A stretch of 64,000 nt of DNA from Methylotenera sp. G11. GTDB lineage: Bacteria; Pseudomonadota; Gammaproteobacteria; Burkholderiales; Methylophilaceae. Of this stretch, positions 53,299 to 63,761 are shown in pieces. The DNA is taken from contig NZ_JUHH01000001.1 of the NCBI RefSeq assembly GCF_000799735.1, forward strand, positions 620,001-684,000, in the 5' to 3' direction. The notes under the pieces were generated by a model. It worked only from the letters and a program-made list of their open reading frames with translations. It was not told the DNA's origin and made no database searches. The position numbers were made by a program, and so were the translations under genes. The first letter of the stretch is position 1; each line of letters begins with the position of its first letter.

Positions 53299-55815
53299 TT
53301 AAATACTATTCAGCAATTGGCGTGGCGGGATATTAAGGTAAGCACGCAACCCTAACCATGCAGCAAAAGGAATGGCCATGATAGAAACCAGCATGGCCGA
53401 AACGGCCAGGCCCAGGTTGAATTGAAACGGAATATCCAGCACTTTCACACTGATGTAGTAAGCAAGCAGGTTCGCGGCAACTGTCGCCACCAATGCTGCA
53501 ATCAAGCCAATCAAGGCAAACTCGGTAAAGTAGGCAACACTCACCTGCCGTCGCGACGCACCGAAAACCCGCATCAGCGTTGCTTCCGAGATGCGCTCTG
53601 CCCTGGTGGCGACCAATGCGGCATATAACACGGCAACCCCCGTGACCAGGCTGAAAATAAACACATACTCGACCGTACTGCTCATTTTCTGCATGATGCC
53701 GCGCACCTGCTGCATCAGCGCCGCAATATCGATCACAGTCAGGTTAGGGTATTGCTTAACCAGCTGATTCAGCGGCATATCCGCACCTAAAGGCAGGTGA
53801 AAGCTGCTGATGTAATTGGCCGAGAAGTTATCCAGCACGCCAGGCGGGGTCACGGCAAAAAAGTTGGCTCGCATGGTATCCCAATCCACTTTTCTCAGGC
53901 TGGTTACTGTCAATACCAGGGGCGTTCCGGCAACATCAAAACTCAGCTGGTCCCCTAACTGTATCCCCAGGGTTTTTGCAAGATCCTGCTCCAGTGAAAG
54001 GTAAGGTTTGCCATATTCGTCCGCACTCCACCAGCGGCCGGCCACCAGTTTATTATCACTTTGCATGACATCGGCCCATGACAGATTGAACTCGCGCTCC
54101 GCCAGGCGTCTTGCCCGCTCCTCTTTCCATTGCGAGCTTCTGATCACCTCATGGTTGATCTTCTGCAGCCTGGCTCTCACCATGGGAAAGACCGAAGCCT
54201 CTTTGATCTTCTGCGCGCTGAAAAACTGTTTCACTCCATCGATCTGCTGCGGCTGAACATTAATGACAAAGCGGTTAGGTGCATCTGCCGGCAGCGAAGC
54301 CTGCCAGTTATTGATCAGGTCACCGCGTATCAGCGCCAGTAACATGAGCACCATCAAACCCATGCTGAACCCTATGGTCTGCACTGTAGACAACGCAAGC
54401 CGTGTTTTAAGCCCCTGCACGCCGATCATGACGGCCGATAAAGTTTTACTGTGCGGAGACAGGCGGAACAACGCCCTGGCAAGATGCACCAGCCCATAGG
54501 AAAAAACAAACACCACAGCGCAAAGCGCAAGCATGGCCAATATGGTTGACAGCGCAATCTTGGCGTCCTGCGCCTGCCAGAAAACCATGGCAGCCATTAC
54601 CAACGCCGCCGGCAGGAACTTAGCCTGTGCAGACATGGGCTGGGACAGTGTCTCGCGCCTGAGAATATTCATCGCGGTGAGCTTGCGCATCTGCCATGCG
54701 TGCGGCACCACCACAGCGACCATCATGGCCAGGCTGGCAGCAAGGCCTGTCAAGGCAGGTGAAAATGAAGCCGGAGGCAGCGCTTCAACAAACAGGCTGC
54801 CGGCCAGCCTGGCTAAACCTAATTGCGCAGCATAGCCAATCACGATACCCAGCAAAGCACTGAAAAAGGCAATCAGCAAGGTCTGTATCGCCAGCACTTG
54901 CAGCACCGTATTCTGCAAAGCGCCAAAGCAGCGCATCAGGGCAAACATATCCAGGCTCTGCCTGATATAAGGCATGCTTGACAGCAGCATGGCTGCCATG
55001 GCCAGAATCACGCTGACCATGGCAGACAGACCCAGGAACTGTTCCGCCTTATCCAATGCAAGCTTGATTTCCGGACGTGCGTTACGCAGGTCTTCCATGC
55101 GTTCGCCTCGCCCCAGTTCAGGCTGCATCTGCTGCTGATAACGCTGTATCTTTTTCAGGTCGCCGGACAATAAGAGCTGGTATTTCACCCGGCTGCCGTA
55201 TTGAATCAGCTTTGTTGCAGCCAAGTCTTCCGCATTCATCATCAAGCGCGGGGCAAAACTGAACATATCACCGCCGCGCGAAGGTTCGCGCAGCAATATT
55301 GCCGCCACCAGCAGGTTTTTCTCGCCTACGGCAATCCGGTCGCCTACCGTTAAATCCAGCGCATTCGCAAGCCTGGGTTCTATCCATGCCTCGCCACTGG
55401 CTGGCGCAGCCTTGACGACCTGCCCGGCAGCTGAAGACGCCGCACCTAAAGTCAGGTCGCCACGCAAAGGGAAGTGTTTTCCGACAGCCTTGACCTCAAC
55501 CAGCTGGCTGCTGCCACCCACAACCACCATGCTTGGAAACTCATAAGTATTGACCGCAGCAAACCCCTGCTTTTGTGCCTGCACAGAAAATACAGCGGGA
55601 ATCTCGTGGTCAGCCGACACGGCAAGGTCACCGCCCAGCAGCAGAGCCCCCTGCTGGCTCAGTGCAGACTCGACGCGTTCGGTAAAAAAACCTACGGCAG
55701 TAATTGCCGACACTGCCAGAGCCAGCGCAAACACCAGTACCCTGAGCGCCCCGGCACGCCATAAACTCAGGCATTGCGCCCCGGCCAATATAAAGTTACG
55801 CATGATAGCCTGCAT
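53299..55815 (-). CDS. ybbP: ABC transporter permease, FtsX-type, YbbP-like
   Basis: The 838-residue permease has two FtsX domains and about ten membrane helices, matching YbbP. The start is ATG 55815, which overlaps the stop of the ATPase gene by one base (TGATG); the frame extends further upstream but into the ATPase. The family exports lipids or assembles envelope components; the E. coli neighbour tesA is also adjacent here. A mechanical (MacB-like) role is probable. No further specificity is visible. Confidence 0.9.
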   Translation of the reverse strand: MQAIMRNFILAGAQCLSLWRAGALRVLVFALALAVSAITAVGFFTERVESALSQQGALLLGGDLAVSADHEIPAVFSVQAQKQGFAAVNTYEFPSMVVVGGSSQLVEVKAVGKHFPLRGDLTLGAASSAAGQVVKAAPASGEAWIEPRLANALDLTVGDRIAVGEKNLLVAAILLREPSRGGDMFSFAPRLMMNAEDLAATKLIQYGSRVKYQLLLSGDLKKIQRYQQQMQPELGRGERMEDLRNARPEIKLALDKAEQFLGLSAMVSVILAMAAMLLSSMPYIRQSLDMFALMRCFGALQNTVLQVLAIQTLLIAFFSALLGIVIGYAAQLGLARLAGSLFVEALPPASFSPALTGLAASLAMMVAVVVPHAWQMRKLTAMNILRRETLSQPMSAQAKFLPAALVMAAMVFWQAQDAKIALSTILAMLALCAVVFVFSYGLVHLARALFRLSPHSKTLSAVMIGVQGLKTRLALSTVQTIGFSMGLMVLMLLALIRGDLINNWQASLPADAPNRFVINVQPQQIDGVKQFFSAQKIKEASVFPMVRARLQKINHEVIRSSQWKEERARRLAEREFNLSWADVMQSDNKLVAGRWWSADEYGKPYLSLEQDLAKTLGIQLGDQLSFDVAGTPLVLTVTSLRKVDWDTMRANFFAVTPPGVLDNFSANYISSFHLPLGADMPLNQLVKQYPNLTVIDIAALMQQVRGIMQKMSSTVEYVFIFSLVTGVAVLYAALVATRAERISEATLMRVFGASRRQVSVAYFTEFALIGLIAALVATVAANLLAYYISVKVLDIPFQFNLGLAVSAMLVSIMAIPFAAWLGLRAYLNIPPRQLLNSI

Positions 55816-56498
55816 CAGTGAGCCACCTCTTGCAGTACGCCACCGGCCAGCTTCAGCTGGCGCTGGCAACGATTAGCCAGCTGTGTGTCATGCGTGACCA
55901 GGACCAATGTGGTTCCTGCCTCGGCATTCATCCGGAACAGCAATTCAATAATCATCTGCCCGGTCGCATGATCCAGGTTACCTGTGGGCTCATCGGCGAA
56001 CAGTATGGCCGGCTGCGTGGCAAAAGCCCGGGCTATGGCTACACGCTGCTGCTCACCACCCGATAATTGTTTGGGATAATGCGTCACGCGTCCGCTTAAA
56101 CCTACTTTATTCAATGCTTCCAAAGCCAGCGCTTTTGCATTGGGCTGATTTTTCAGCTGCAAAGGCAGCATGACATTCTCCAGCGCAGTCAACGCCGGAA
56201 GCAGCTGGAATGACTGGAATACGAATCCCATACTGGCGGAGCGTACTGCAGCGCGTCCGTCTTCATCCAGCTTGCTGAACATTGCACCCTGAATTTGAAC
56301 TGAACCTGCCGTTGGGATATCCAACCCTGCGAGCAAACTTAATAAAGTGGATTTTCCCGAGCCGGAACTGCCGATGATGGCGACCTGCTCACCGGCAAAG
56401 ATATTCAGGTTCAAGCCTTGTAGAATGCGAATTTGGTTATCATGATTAATAATTTCATAATAGAGATCGTTCGCTTGAATGATTGGGGAGTTCTGCAT
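55815..56498 (-). CDS. ybbA: ABC transporter ATPase, YbbA-like
   Basis: The 227-residue ATPase has Walker [11 protein letters not shown], the signature LSGGEQQR, Walker [12 protein letters not shown] and an H-loop VTHD. It resembles LolD/YbbA ATPases and pairs with the FtsX-type permease, with which it is translationally coupled. The start is ATG 56498, only three bases from the divergent tesA ATG at 56501, so their promoters must overlap each other's coding regions. Confidence 0.92.
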   Translation of the reverse strand: MQNSPIIQANDLYYEIINHDNQIRILQGLNLNIFAGEQVAIIGSSGSGKSTLLSLLAGLDIPTAGSVQIQGAMFSKLDEDGRAAVRSASMGFVFQSFQLLPALTALENVMLPLQLKNQPNAKALALEALNKVGLSGRVTHYPKQLSGGEQQRVAIARAFATQPAILFADEPTGNLDHATGQMIIELLFRMNAEAGTTLVLVTHDTQLANRCQRQLKLAGGVLQEVAH

Positions 56499-56500
56499 CA

Positions 56501-57214
56501 ATGTTATTCCGTTTATTTTCCAGATTTAAGGATTCAAAACCTGAAACATCGAGCCTTGAAACATCAGGTCTTGAAACATCAGGATTGAAAAATTCAATTG
56601 TTAGTCTGTGTTTAATCAGTTTCGTTGCATGGGCCACGCCCGCATTTGCGGCAAACCCCAGCATTTTAATCTATGGCGACAGCCTGTCTGCCGCATATGG
56701 CATTCCACAGCAGCAGGGCTGGGTGGCTTTGCTGAAGGAAAAACTCCACCGCGAAAACCCAGGGATAGACGTCATCAATGCCAGCATCAGCGGTGAAACC
56801 ACCAGTGGCGGCCTGACCCGCCTTGCTCGCACGCTTGCGCAGAACAAACCGCAAACCATCATCATTGAGCTCGGCGCCAATGATGGCTTACGCGGCCTGC
56901 CGGTAAAAAACATGCGTGAAAATCTTGATGCAATGATTCAGTTAAGCAAAAAATCCGGCGCCAGAGTGCTGTTGGTCGGCATGAAAATACCGCCTAACTA
57001 TGGCCGGCAATATACCCAGGAATTCAGCCAGGTTTATACCGCCTTAGCCTCCCGGCACAACATCCCGGTCGTACCGTTCATGCTGGAAAATATAGCGGTA
57101 AAACCACAGCTGATTCAGGCAGACGGATTGCACCCGAATGCACTTGGCCAACCGATTATCCTCGAAAATATCTGGCCTGAATTGCAGCGCCTGCTTAAAA
57201 AGAGCAGCCGTTGA
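56501..57214 (+). CDS. tesA: periplasmic acyl-CoA thioesterase I / lysophospholipase L1 (TesA, GDSL family)
   Basis: The 237-residue SGNH hydrolase has blocks ILIYGDSLSAAYG (catalytic Ser), SISGETTSGG, ELGANDGL and DGLHPNALG (Asp and His). A signal sequence (LCLISFVAWATPAFA) is preceded by an unusual 30-residue lead including ETSSLETSGLETSGLKNS, encoded by three 15-bp tandem repeats (about 56539-56583). The first ATG 56501 is very close to divergent ybbA; a start at the TTG near 56584, just before the signal sequence, would be more typical. The tesA-ybbA-ybbP set is conserved in enterics. Confidence 0.9.
   Translation: MLFRLFSRFKDSKPETSSLETSGLETSGLKNSIVSLCLISFVAWATPAFAANPSILIYGDSLSAAYGIPQQQGWVALLKEKLHRENPGIDVINASISGETTSGGLTRLARTLAQNKPQTIIIELGANDGLRGLPVKNMRENLDAMIQLSKKSGARVLLVGMKIPPNYGRQYTQEFSQVYTALASRHNIPVVPFMLENIAVKPQLIQADGLHPNALGQPIILENIWPELQRLLKKSSR
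56539..56583 (+). repeat. three 15-bp tandem repeats at the start of tesA
   Basis: Units of 15 bp based on CTTGAAACATCAGGT are repeated about three times; the first is slightly diverged. They encode a pentapeptide LETSG in frame and lie 40-80 bases into the tesA reading frame. Since 15 is a multiple of three, changes in copy number would keep the frame. Confidence 0.75.
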
Positions 57215-57245
57215 CCGTACCGGAGCCGGAGCACCTGCCTTCCGG

Positions 57246-58667
57246 CTAGCGTGCAGAATCCTGCCAGCTTATTTCCAGGCCAGGTTCATTCGCCTGCGCC
57301 TGCAACTCACAGCTGATGCCAATACCTGGTACGCACGCCAGCTTATCTTCCCAGTAGACCAGCGGCATATACTGGCGCTGCCAGGGTGGCATATTCACTT
57401 CCTGCAACAGGTATTTAAGCGTCCTGGTCGGTCTTAGCGCATCCGGTTTAAAGCGCTCTCCGCCATCACGGTTGGTGATCCTGAGTTTAGTCACGCCCTG
57501 TTTGAGCGCAAGCCCAGCGCCAATCACCGGCTTGAACAGCAGCTTGCCGCCGCTGGGCAGTATCAGCTCCGGCTCACCATTCCACACCATATCAAATGGT
57601 TCAGCAGCTTTATCTTCACACAGATAAGCCCGGTGCCGGTATTTACGCAGATACAGGTGTTGCAGCCTGATATTCAGGTCGGCATCTTTCCTTGAGTTGA
57701 ATAACTGGTCGACAATTTCATTCAGGTGTTCGGCTGCAGGCATCGCCAGCCCGTTGCCTGAAAACCACCAGCGCAGCACGTTCTTAGCGCGTGCATTGGT
57801 CAACTGCCCCAGTTCCGGCAGGCAGATACTGTTATCCGCAAGAAGGTTTTCAGCATCCTGCCGCGCCAGCACCTCAAGCAGTTCGCTTGCCTCGGCCATA
57901 TGCGATGCAGTCCTGGCGAGCACAGCCTTGATGCTTTTAAAGCGTGATTCCAACACCGGCATCACTTCATGGCGCACAAAATTGCGCTCATATTGCGTAT
58001 TGTCATTGCTTTCATCATCACACCATTGCATGCCGTGCTGCAATGCGTATGCCAGCAGCGATTGGCGCGAAACACCGAGCAGTGGCCTCAGCAGCCGCCT
58101 AGCATGATCTGCAGCTGCCATTGAAGACAATCCTTTAACACCGGCGCCCCTGAACAACTGCAGCAGCAGCGTTTCAGCCTGATCATCCTGATGGTGTGCG
58201 GTCAGGACAAAATCGGGCGCCCGCCCGCCTGATGTATAGCTGAACAGGGCGTTATACCGCAGCTGGCGCGCCTCAGCCTCGATGCCCTGCTCGCTGTTCC
58301 TGTAATCGGGGTTACTGGCAACATTCACATGCACGACCTGCAAAGGCACATTGAGCTGCCTGCATTGCGCTGCACAGAAAGCTGCCCAGCTATCGGCATT
58401 TACGCTAAGGCCATGGTGCACATGCATGGCATGTAATTCAAACGGAATCTTGGTTCTGGCTTCTGCCAGCAATTGCAGCAGGACAGCAGAATCGAGGCCG
58501 CCGCTCAAGGCCAGCAATAACGTTGACTTGAAGTCACTGGCCTGGAGGTGATTAACAAGAAACGCATCAAGCCCCAGGCTCAATGCGTGCGTGACAGTTT
58601 CGGTGCTGCTGTTGGCTTTCCGATTCAAAAAAGCGCTATTTTTCTGCGACTTCTTTGAATTTGCCAT
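57246..58667 (-). CDS. tilS: tRNA(Ile)-lysidine synthetase
   Basis: The 473-residue enzyme converts the wobble C of tRNA-Ile(CAU) to lysidine. The PP-loop [17 protein letters not shown] is intact and [26 protein letters not shown] and [24 protein letters not shown] are family blocks. The C-terminal TilS domain is present ([12 protein letters not shown]). It overlaps the end of accA by 32 bases, or starts slightly later; either way the two are coupled. dnaE-accA-tilS is a conserved order. Confidence 0.94.
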   Translation of the reverse strand: MANSKKSQKNSAFLNRKANSSTETVTHALSLGLDAFLVNHLQASDFKSTLLLALSGGLDSAVLLQLLAEARTKIPFELHAMHVHHGLSVNADSWAAFCAAQCRQLNVPLQVVHVNVASNPDYRNSEQGIEAEARQLRYNALFSYTSGGRAPDFVLTAHHQDDQAETLLLQLFRGAGVKGLSSMAAADHARRLLRPLLGVSRQSLLAYALQHGMQWCDDESNDNTQYERNFVRHEVMPVLESRFKSIKAVLARTASHMAEASELLEVLARQDAENLLADNSICLPELGQLTNARAKNVLRWWFSGNGLAMPAAEHLNEIVDQLFNSRKDADLNIRLQHLYLRKYRHRAYLCEDKAAEPFDMVWNGEPELILPSGGKLLFKPVIGAGLALKQGVTKLRITNRDGGERFKPDALRPTRTLKYLLQEVNMPPWQRQYMPLVYWEDKLACVPGIGISCELQAQANEPGLEISWQDSAR

Positions 58668-59607
58668 AACTCATCAATCGTTCGTAACGGGTTACCAACA
58701 ATGATTTGATTGATTTGGTTTTAAAGCGGGTTAATTCTTCTTTAAGTGCGGCACGCAGTGTTTCCATCATCGCCTCAGGTGAGCGATGCGCACCGCCTAC
58801 TGGTTCAGGCACGATTCTGTCTACCAGCCCCAGGGCTTTAAGACGGTCCGCAGTGATTGCCAGCGACTCGGCCGCTACAGAGGCTTTATCTGCACTCTTG
58901 TACAGAATGGAAGCGCAGCCTTCAGGTGAAATAACGGAATAAGTGCCGTATTGCAGCATTAGCAGCTGGTCGACAACGCCCAAAGCCAGCGCCCCGCCTG
59001 AGCCGCCCTCACCGATGATGACGCCGATGATGGGGGTTTTGAGCTCTGCCATTACATAGAGGTTACGGGCAATCGCCTCTGACTGGCCTCGCTCCTCGGC
59101 TCCGATACCCGGATAAGCACCCGGGGTGTCGATCAGCGTAACAACCGGGATATGGAATTTTTCAGCCAAACGGTATAAACGCAATGCTTTACGATAGCCT
59201 TCAGGACGCGGCATACCGAAATTGCGGTATTGACGCTCTTTAATATCGCGGCCTTTCTGATGGCCGATCACCATGACCGGCTGACCTTCAAACCTGGCAA
59301 GGCCGCCGACAATCGCCGGGTCATCCGCGTACGCGCGGTCGCCATGCAGTTCTTCAAAATCGGTAAACAGCGCGTTGATATAGTCCAGTGTATAAGGGCG
59401 CTGCGGATGGCGCGCCAGCTGTGAGATCTGCCAGGCAGACAAGTTACCGTAGATGTCTGCCGATAGCTTTTTGTTCTTCTTTTCCAGCGCATCCAATTCT
59501 TTAGAAATATCCAGATTGTCATGGTCATCATGCGATGTACGCAAGCTCTCAATCTTGGCTTCCAGTTCAGCGATTGGCTGTTCAAAATCTAAATAGGTAA
59601 TTTTCAT
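58636..59607 (-). CDS. accA: acetyl-CoA carboxylase carboxyltransferase subunit alpha
   Basis: The 323-residue subunit, with AccD, transfers CO2 from biotin to acetyl-CoA in fatty acid synthesis. [19 protein letters not shown] opens the protein and the crotonase-like core has [26 protein letters not shown] and [14 protein letters not shown]. Length matches E. coli (319). It follows dnaE after 207 bases containing a palindromic repeat. Start ATG 59607. Confidence 0.96.
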   Translation of the reverse strand: MKITYLDFEQPIAELEAKIESLRTSHDDHDNLDISKELDALEKKNKKLSADIYGNLSAWQISQLARHPQRPYTLDYINALFTDFEELHGDRAYADDPAIVGGLARFEGQPVMVIGHQKGRDIKERQYRNFGMPRPEGYRKALRLYRLAEKFHIPVVTLIDTPGAYPGIGAEERGQSEAIARNLYVMAELKTPIIGVIIGEGGSGGALALGVVDQLLMLQYGTYSVISPEGCASILYKSADKASVAAESLAITADRLKALGLVDRIVPEPVGGAHRSPEAMMETLRAALKEELTRFKTKSIKSLLVTRYERLMSYGKFKEVAEK

Positions 59608-59715
59608 GCATTCAACTCGGTTAATAACACTTTGTTCTCAAAAATATTGTTGGGTAGATTAAAACTATCTGCGAAAAACACAAAAGACACGAAATTTTGA
59701 AACCCAACTGCGCTG

Positions 59716-59807
59716 TTATGCATTTGAATTAAGACAAGGCGTTGAGTCGCAGACAGTACAACGAGTACGGCAAGGCTCAACAACGCAGTATTCATTCAAA
59801 TGCATAA
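59716..59807. repeat. 92-bp nested palindrome between dnaE and accA
   Basis: The ends TTATGCATTTGAAT (59716-59729) and ATTCAAATGCATAA (59794-59807) are perfect 14-base inverted repeats. Inside, GCGTTGAG pairs with CTCAAC-ACGC and GTAC repeats lie near the centre (GACAGTACAACGAGTACGGCAAGG). This composite resembles REP/MITE-like elements seen between genes in nitrosomonads and methylotrophs. It could form a cruciform or mRNA hairpin. Confidence 0.65.
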
Positions 59808-59814
59808 TTGCGCG

Positions 59815-62800
59815 CTAATTATATAGGATTTTTACGTTATTCTTGCTTAACCACTGCGTTAAGCCGGCAATCAGTTCATCATGCAGGTCAACACGCCACG
59901 CATTTCCCAGCATCAGCTCCACTCTGCTGGTTTTATTATTGTATTCAACCTTGACCGCGCAGCCGCGCTGCTCATCTGAGGCGTTCACGCAGTAAGGTTG
60001 CAGCAGCGCTTTTAATTTCGCGGCATCCGCCTGACCGTTACATGAAATTTTCAAAAAGCTCGCCCTGCTGTTTCTCAGGCTCGACAGATCATGCAGTTTT
60101 CTCGCATTGACACGAATGCCGCCCGAGAACTCATCATTGCTGACGCGCCCTTCCACAATCACCAGCTGGTCATCTTTCAACAGTTGCTGCGACTGGTTCA
60201 GCAGTTCATTGCCAACCACCACTTCAATCCGTGTCGTGCCGTCATCAATGCCGACAATCGCCATCTTGCCGCGCGCCGTCATGCGGATACGTATGCCGGA
60301 TACGATGCCGGCCAGCAGCTGCGGCTGTTCACGCGGTGTTAAGCTCGCCAGGCTTGTGGTTATAAAATTACTCAAGTCTTTCTGGTATGCCCAGTAAGGG
60401 TGGCCGCTTAAATAAAAGCCTAATGCGGTTTTCTCTTCCTGCAGTTTTTGCTGCTCGCTCCAGGCCGGCACATCCGGCAGCACATGCACGGACTGGTCTG
60501 ATATTTCACCGAACAGGCTGTTCTGGTTGCTATGGGCATTCGTCTGCTCGGCCGCGCTGATGGCCAGCGCCACGCCGGACAGCAAGGCATTGCGGTTCGG
60601 TTCCAGCTTGTCAAATGCGCCGGCGCGAATCAGCGACTCAATCACGCGACGGTTTACTTTTCGCAGGTCAAGACGGCTGCAGAAATCAAACAAGTCCTTG
60701 AATGGCCCGTCTTTCCTGCGCGACTGCAGAATCACCTCAATCGCCGCCAAGCCTGTACCTTTGATGGCGCCCAGGCCATATAGCACCTGGGTTTTGCTGA
60801 TAGGCCTGAACTTGAATTCGCTTTCATTCACATCCGGCGGCAGCACTTCTACATGATTGACCACGCAATCATCATAGAAGATATGCACGCTGTCGGTGTT
60901 GTTCATATCTGCCGACATGGTTGCGGCAAGGAATGCAGCCGGATAATGCTTTTTCAGGTATGCGGTCTGGTAAGCCACCAGAGCATAGGCAGCCGCATGC
61001 GATTTATTGAAACCATAACCGGCAAATTTTTCAAGCAGGTCAAACAGTTCGCTGGCCTGCTTCTCGGTCATGTCATTCTTGGTTGCACCTTCGGTAAAGA
61101 TCTTACGCTGGGCATCCATTTCCTCTTTTTTCTTCTTACCCATGGCGCGGCGCAGCAAGTCAGCGCCACCCAGACTGTAACCAGCCACCACCTGGGCAAT
61201 CTGCATCACCTGCTCCTGGTAAACGGCAATCCCATAAGTTTCTTTCAGGATAGGCTCCGTCAGCGGATGCGGATATTCCACACGTTGCTTGCCGTGCTTG
61301 CGTCGGCAGAAATCCGGGATCAGATCCATCGGTCCCGGACGGTACAGCGCCACCAGCGCGATAATATCTTCGAAGCAATCCGGCATCGCCTGCTTGAGCA
61401 TGTCTTTCATGCCACGCGACTCAAGCTGGAACACCGCGGTAGTATTCGCGGTTTTCAGCAGCTGGAACGTAGGCTTGTCATCGATCGGCAGGTCTTCGAA
61501 CGACAATGGCGGCAGGTTGTTCTCGGCACGCTGCTTATTGGCATTCTCGAGTGCCATATCCAGAATGGTCAGTGTGCGCAGCCCCAGAAAGTCGAACTTG
61601 ACCAGGCCCACCGCCTCCACATCGTCTTTATCATACTGGCTTACCAGGCTGGCGCCATCCGCCTGACAATAAACAGGAGAAAAGTCAGAAATCTTGCCCG
61701 GCGATATCAGCACACCGCCCGCGTGCATGCCGATATTACGTGTCAGGCCTTCCAGCCGTAATGCCAGCTCCAGCAGTTCACGCACTTCCTCTTCATTCTC
61801 GCGCCGCTCGGCCAGCTGCGGCTCTTTTTCAAGCGCACCTGATAACGTGATGCCCAGTTCCAGCGGAATCAGCTTGGCAATGCCGTCTACAAAGTTAAAC
61901 GGCAAGTCAAGCACTCGGCCGACATCGCGAATCACGGCCTTTGCCGCCATGGTACCGAAGGTGGCGATCTGCGATACCGCGTCGATACCGTATTTCTGCT
62001 TCACGTAATCAATGACGCGATCCCTGCCCTCCTGGCAGAAGTCAATATCAAAGTCAGGCATGGAAACACGGTCCGGGTTCAAAAAACGCTCGAACAGCAG
62101 GTTGTATTCGAGCGGATCAAGATCGGTAATGCCCAGACTATAAGCAACCACGGAACCCGCGCCGGAACCACGGCCCGGCCCTACCGGCACGCCATTATTC
62201 TTTGCCCAGTTGATAAAATCGGCCACGATCAGAAAGTAACCGGCAAACCCCATCTGGTTAATCACGCCGGTTTCAAAATCCAGCCGCGCATCATAAGCGG
62301 GCTGCTTGGCTGCGCGCTTACCCTCATCCGGATACAGCACTTCCAGGCGTTTAAGCAGGCCGCTCTTTGCCTCTGCAATCAGGTAGTCATTCAGGCTTTC
62401 GCCATTAGGCGTCGGGAAATTCGGCAGGTAATTTTTACCCAGCGTCAAAGCCAGGTTACAGCGTTTGGCGATTTCCACGCTGTTGGCAAGCGCCTCCGGC
62501 ATATCGGCAAACAGCGTACTGATTTCAGCCTGCGTCTTGAAATACTGCTCAGTGGTAAAGTTCTTGGGACGGCGCGTATCGGCAAGCACATACCCCTCGG
62601 CAATGCAGGTGCGTGCTTCGTGCGCACGGTAATCATCCGGCGTAGTGAATTGTATCGGGTGCGTTGCCACCACCGGCAATTCAAGCTGTGCGGCAATCGC
62701 ACGCACATGCTGGATATATTGTTCTTCCGCTGTTTTTTGCGCGCCTACCGCGATGCGCTGCACTTCAAGATAAAAGCGATCGGGGAACAAGTCTTTCCAG

Positions 62801-63297
62801 GTAGCGGCAAGCTTAACCGCAGCTGCCTGGTTACCCTGCACACATGCCTGGCCAACATCGCCAGCCATCGCGCCGGAAAGCATCAGCAAACCATTGGTGC
62901 CGCATTCAGCGAACCACTCCTGCTTGAACTCAGCGCGGCCACGGTACTGGTTGGATAAATAAGCGCGGCTTAACAGCTGACACAACAGAAGGTAACCCGC
63001 ATGCGTCTGGCACAGCAGCAAGGCACGTGAAGGCTGTTCGCGGTTAACCGGGTTTTCCAGCCAGATATCACAGCCGATGATGGGCTTGACACCTTTGCCG
63101 CGTGCGGCCTTGTAAAACTTGATGGCACCGAAAAGATTGTTCAGGTCGGTAAGCGCCAATGCAGGCATGCGGTCATCAGCGGCGTGCTTCACGTAGTCAT
63201 CAATCCGCACGATGCCATCCACAATGGAATATTCACTGTGGCAACGCAAATGGACGAATACAGGTACTGCTGGATGTGTTTGACTGGTCTCTGACAT
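59815..63297 (-). CDS. dnaE: DNA polymerase III alpha subunit
   Basis: The 1160-residue replicative polymerase begins with a PHP domain (VHLRCHSEYSIVDGIVRIDDYVKHA), then the polymerase core with PDFDIDFCQEGRD carrying the catalytic aspartates, and helix-hairpin-helix and OB regions (GIRIRMTARGKMAIVGIDDGTTR). Length equals E. coli DnaE (1160). It heads the dnaE-accA-tilS cluster. Start ATG 63297. Confidence 0.96.
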   Translation of the reverse strand: MSETSQTHPAVPVFVHLRCHSEYSIVDGIVRIDDYVKHAADDRMPALALTDLNNLFGAIKFYKAARGKGVKPIIGCDIWLENPVNREQPSRALLLCQTHAGYLLLCQLLSRAYLSNQYRGRAEFKQEWFAECGTNGLLMLSGAMAGDVGQACVQGNQAAAVKLAATWKDLFPDRFYLEVQRIAVGAQKTAEEQYIQHVRAIAAQLELPVVATHPIQFTTPDDYRAHEARTCIAEGYVLADTRRPKNFTTEQYFKTQAEISTLFADMPEALANSVEIAKRCNLALTLGKNYLPNFPTPNGESLNDYLIAEAKSGLLKRLEVLYPDEGKRAAKQPAYDARLDFETGVINQMGFAGYFLIVADFINWAKNNGVPVGPGRGSGAGSVVAYSLGITDLDPLEYNLLFERFLNPDRVSMPDFDIDFCQEGRDRVIDYVKQKYGIDAVSQIATFGTMAAKAVIRDVGRVLDLPFNFVDGIAKLIPLELGITLSGALEKEPQLAERRENEEEVRELLELALRLEGLTRNIGMHAGGVLISPGKISDFSPVYCQADGASLVSQYDKDDVEAVGLVKFDFLGLRTLTILDMALENANKQRAENNLPPLSFEDLPIDDKPTFQLLKTANTTAVFQLESRGMKDMLKQAMPDCFEDIIALVALYRPGPMDLIPDFCRRKHGKQRVEYPHPLTEPILKETYGIAVYQEQVMQIAQVVAGYSLGGADLLRRAMGKKKKEEMDAQRKIFTEGATKNDMTEKQASELFDLLEKFAGYGFNKSHAAAYALVAYQTAYLKKHYPAAFLAATMSADMNNTDSVHIFYDDCVVNHVEVLPPDVNESEFKFRPISKTQVLYGLGAIKGTGLAAIEVILQSRRKDGPFKDLFDFCSRLDLRKVNRRVIESLIRAGAFDKLEPNRNALLSGVALAISAAEQTNAHSNQNSLFGEISDQSVHVLPDVPAWSEQQKLQEEKTALGFYLSGHPYWAYQKDLSNFITTSLASLTPREQPQLLAGIVSGIRIRMTARGKMAIVGIDDGTTRIEVVVGNELLNQSQQLLKDDQLVIVEGRVSNDEFSGGIRVNARKLHDLSSLRNSRASFLKISCNGQADAAKLKALLQPYCVNASDEQRGCAVKVEYNNKTSRVELMLGNAWRVDLHDELIAGLTQWLSKNNVKILYN

Positions 63298-63546
63298 AAG
63301 GCAAATTTTACCTTATTTACCTCTGCTTTTTTAGCGTCATTTATACCCATTTTTAAATGGATATGTTTTTAAAGCATAGCAGCGCATTCATCCTCGGCTT
63401 AACACCTGCAATAAATACCGTGCACATTCAGTACAAACGCATTAAGCTGTACAACACAATCCAATAATGTCTTGCTGTATTTTCAACGATACAAAACAAT
63501 ACGATAATGCTGAATACCAAGAACCTGAACCTCAAGGATTTTTGCC

Positions 63547-63726
63547 ATGAATAAAACAACTCGTTTTACCATATGCGCCCTGCTCTCCCTCCTGGCAATT
63601 CCTTTATGGGGTTGCGCACCGGAAATCGGCAGCGACCAGTGGTGTGCCAACCTCAAAGCCAAACCAGCCGGTGACTGGAGCATGAATGAAGCGGCTGATT
63701 TTGCAAAACACTGCATCATCAAGTAG
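63547..63726 (+). CDS. small DUF3012 lipoprotein
   Basis: A 59-residue frame starts at ATG 63547. It has a lipoprotein signal (ICALLSLLAIPLWGC, lipidated Cys23) and a mature part APEIGSDQWCANLKAKPAGDWSMNEAADFAKHC, matching the DUF3012 pattern with its W-C...K.KPxGDW...NEAADFAKHC motif. Function is unknown. It is placed between dnaE (divergent) and the glycosylase gene. Confidence 0.88.
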   Translation: MNKTTRFTICALLSLLAIPLWGCAPEIGSDQWCANLKAKPAGDWSMNEAADFAKHCIIK

Positions 63727-63761
63727 CGCTTACATCAATCACTCTCTGCTCGTCGCGCACC

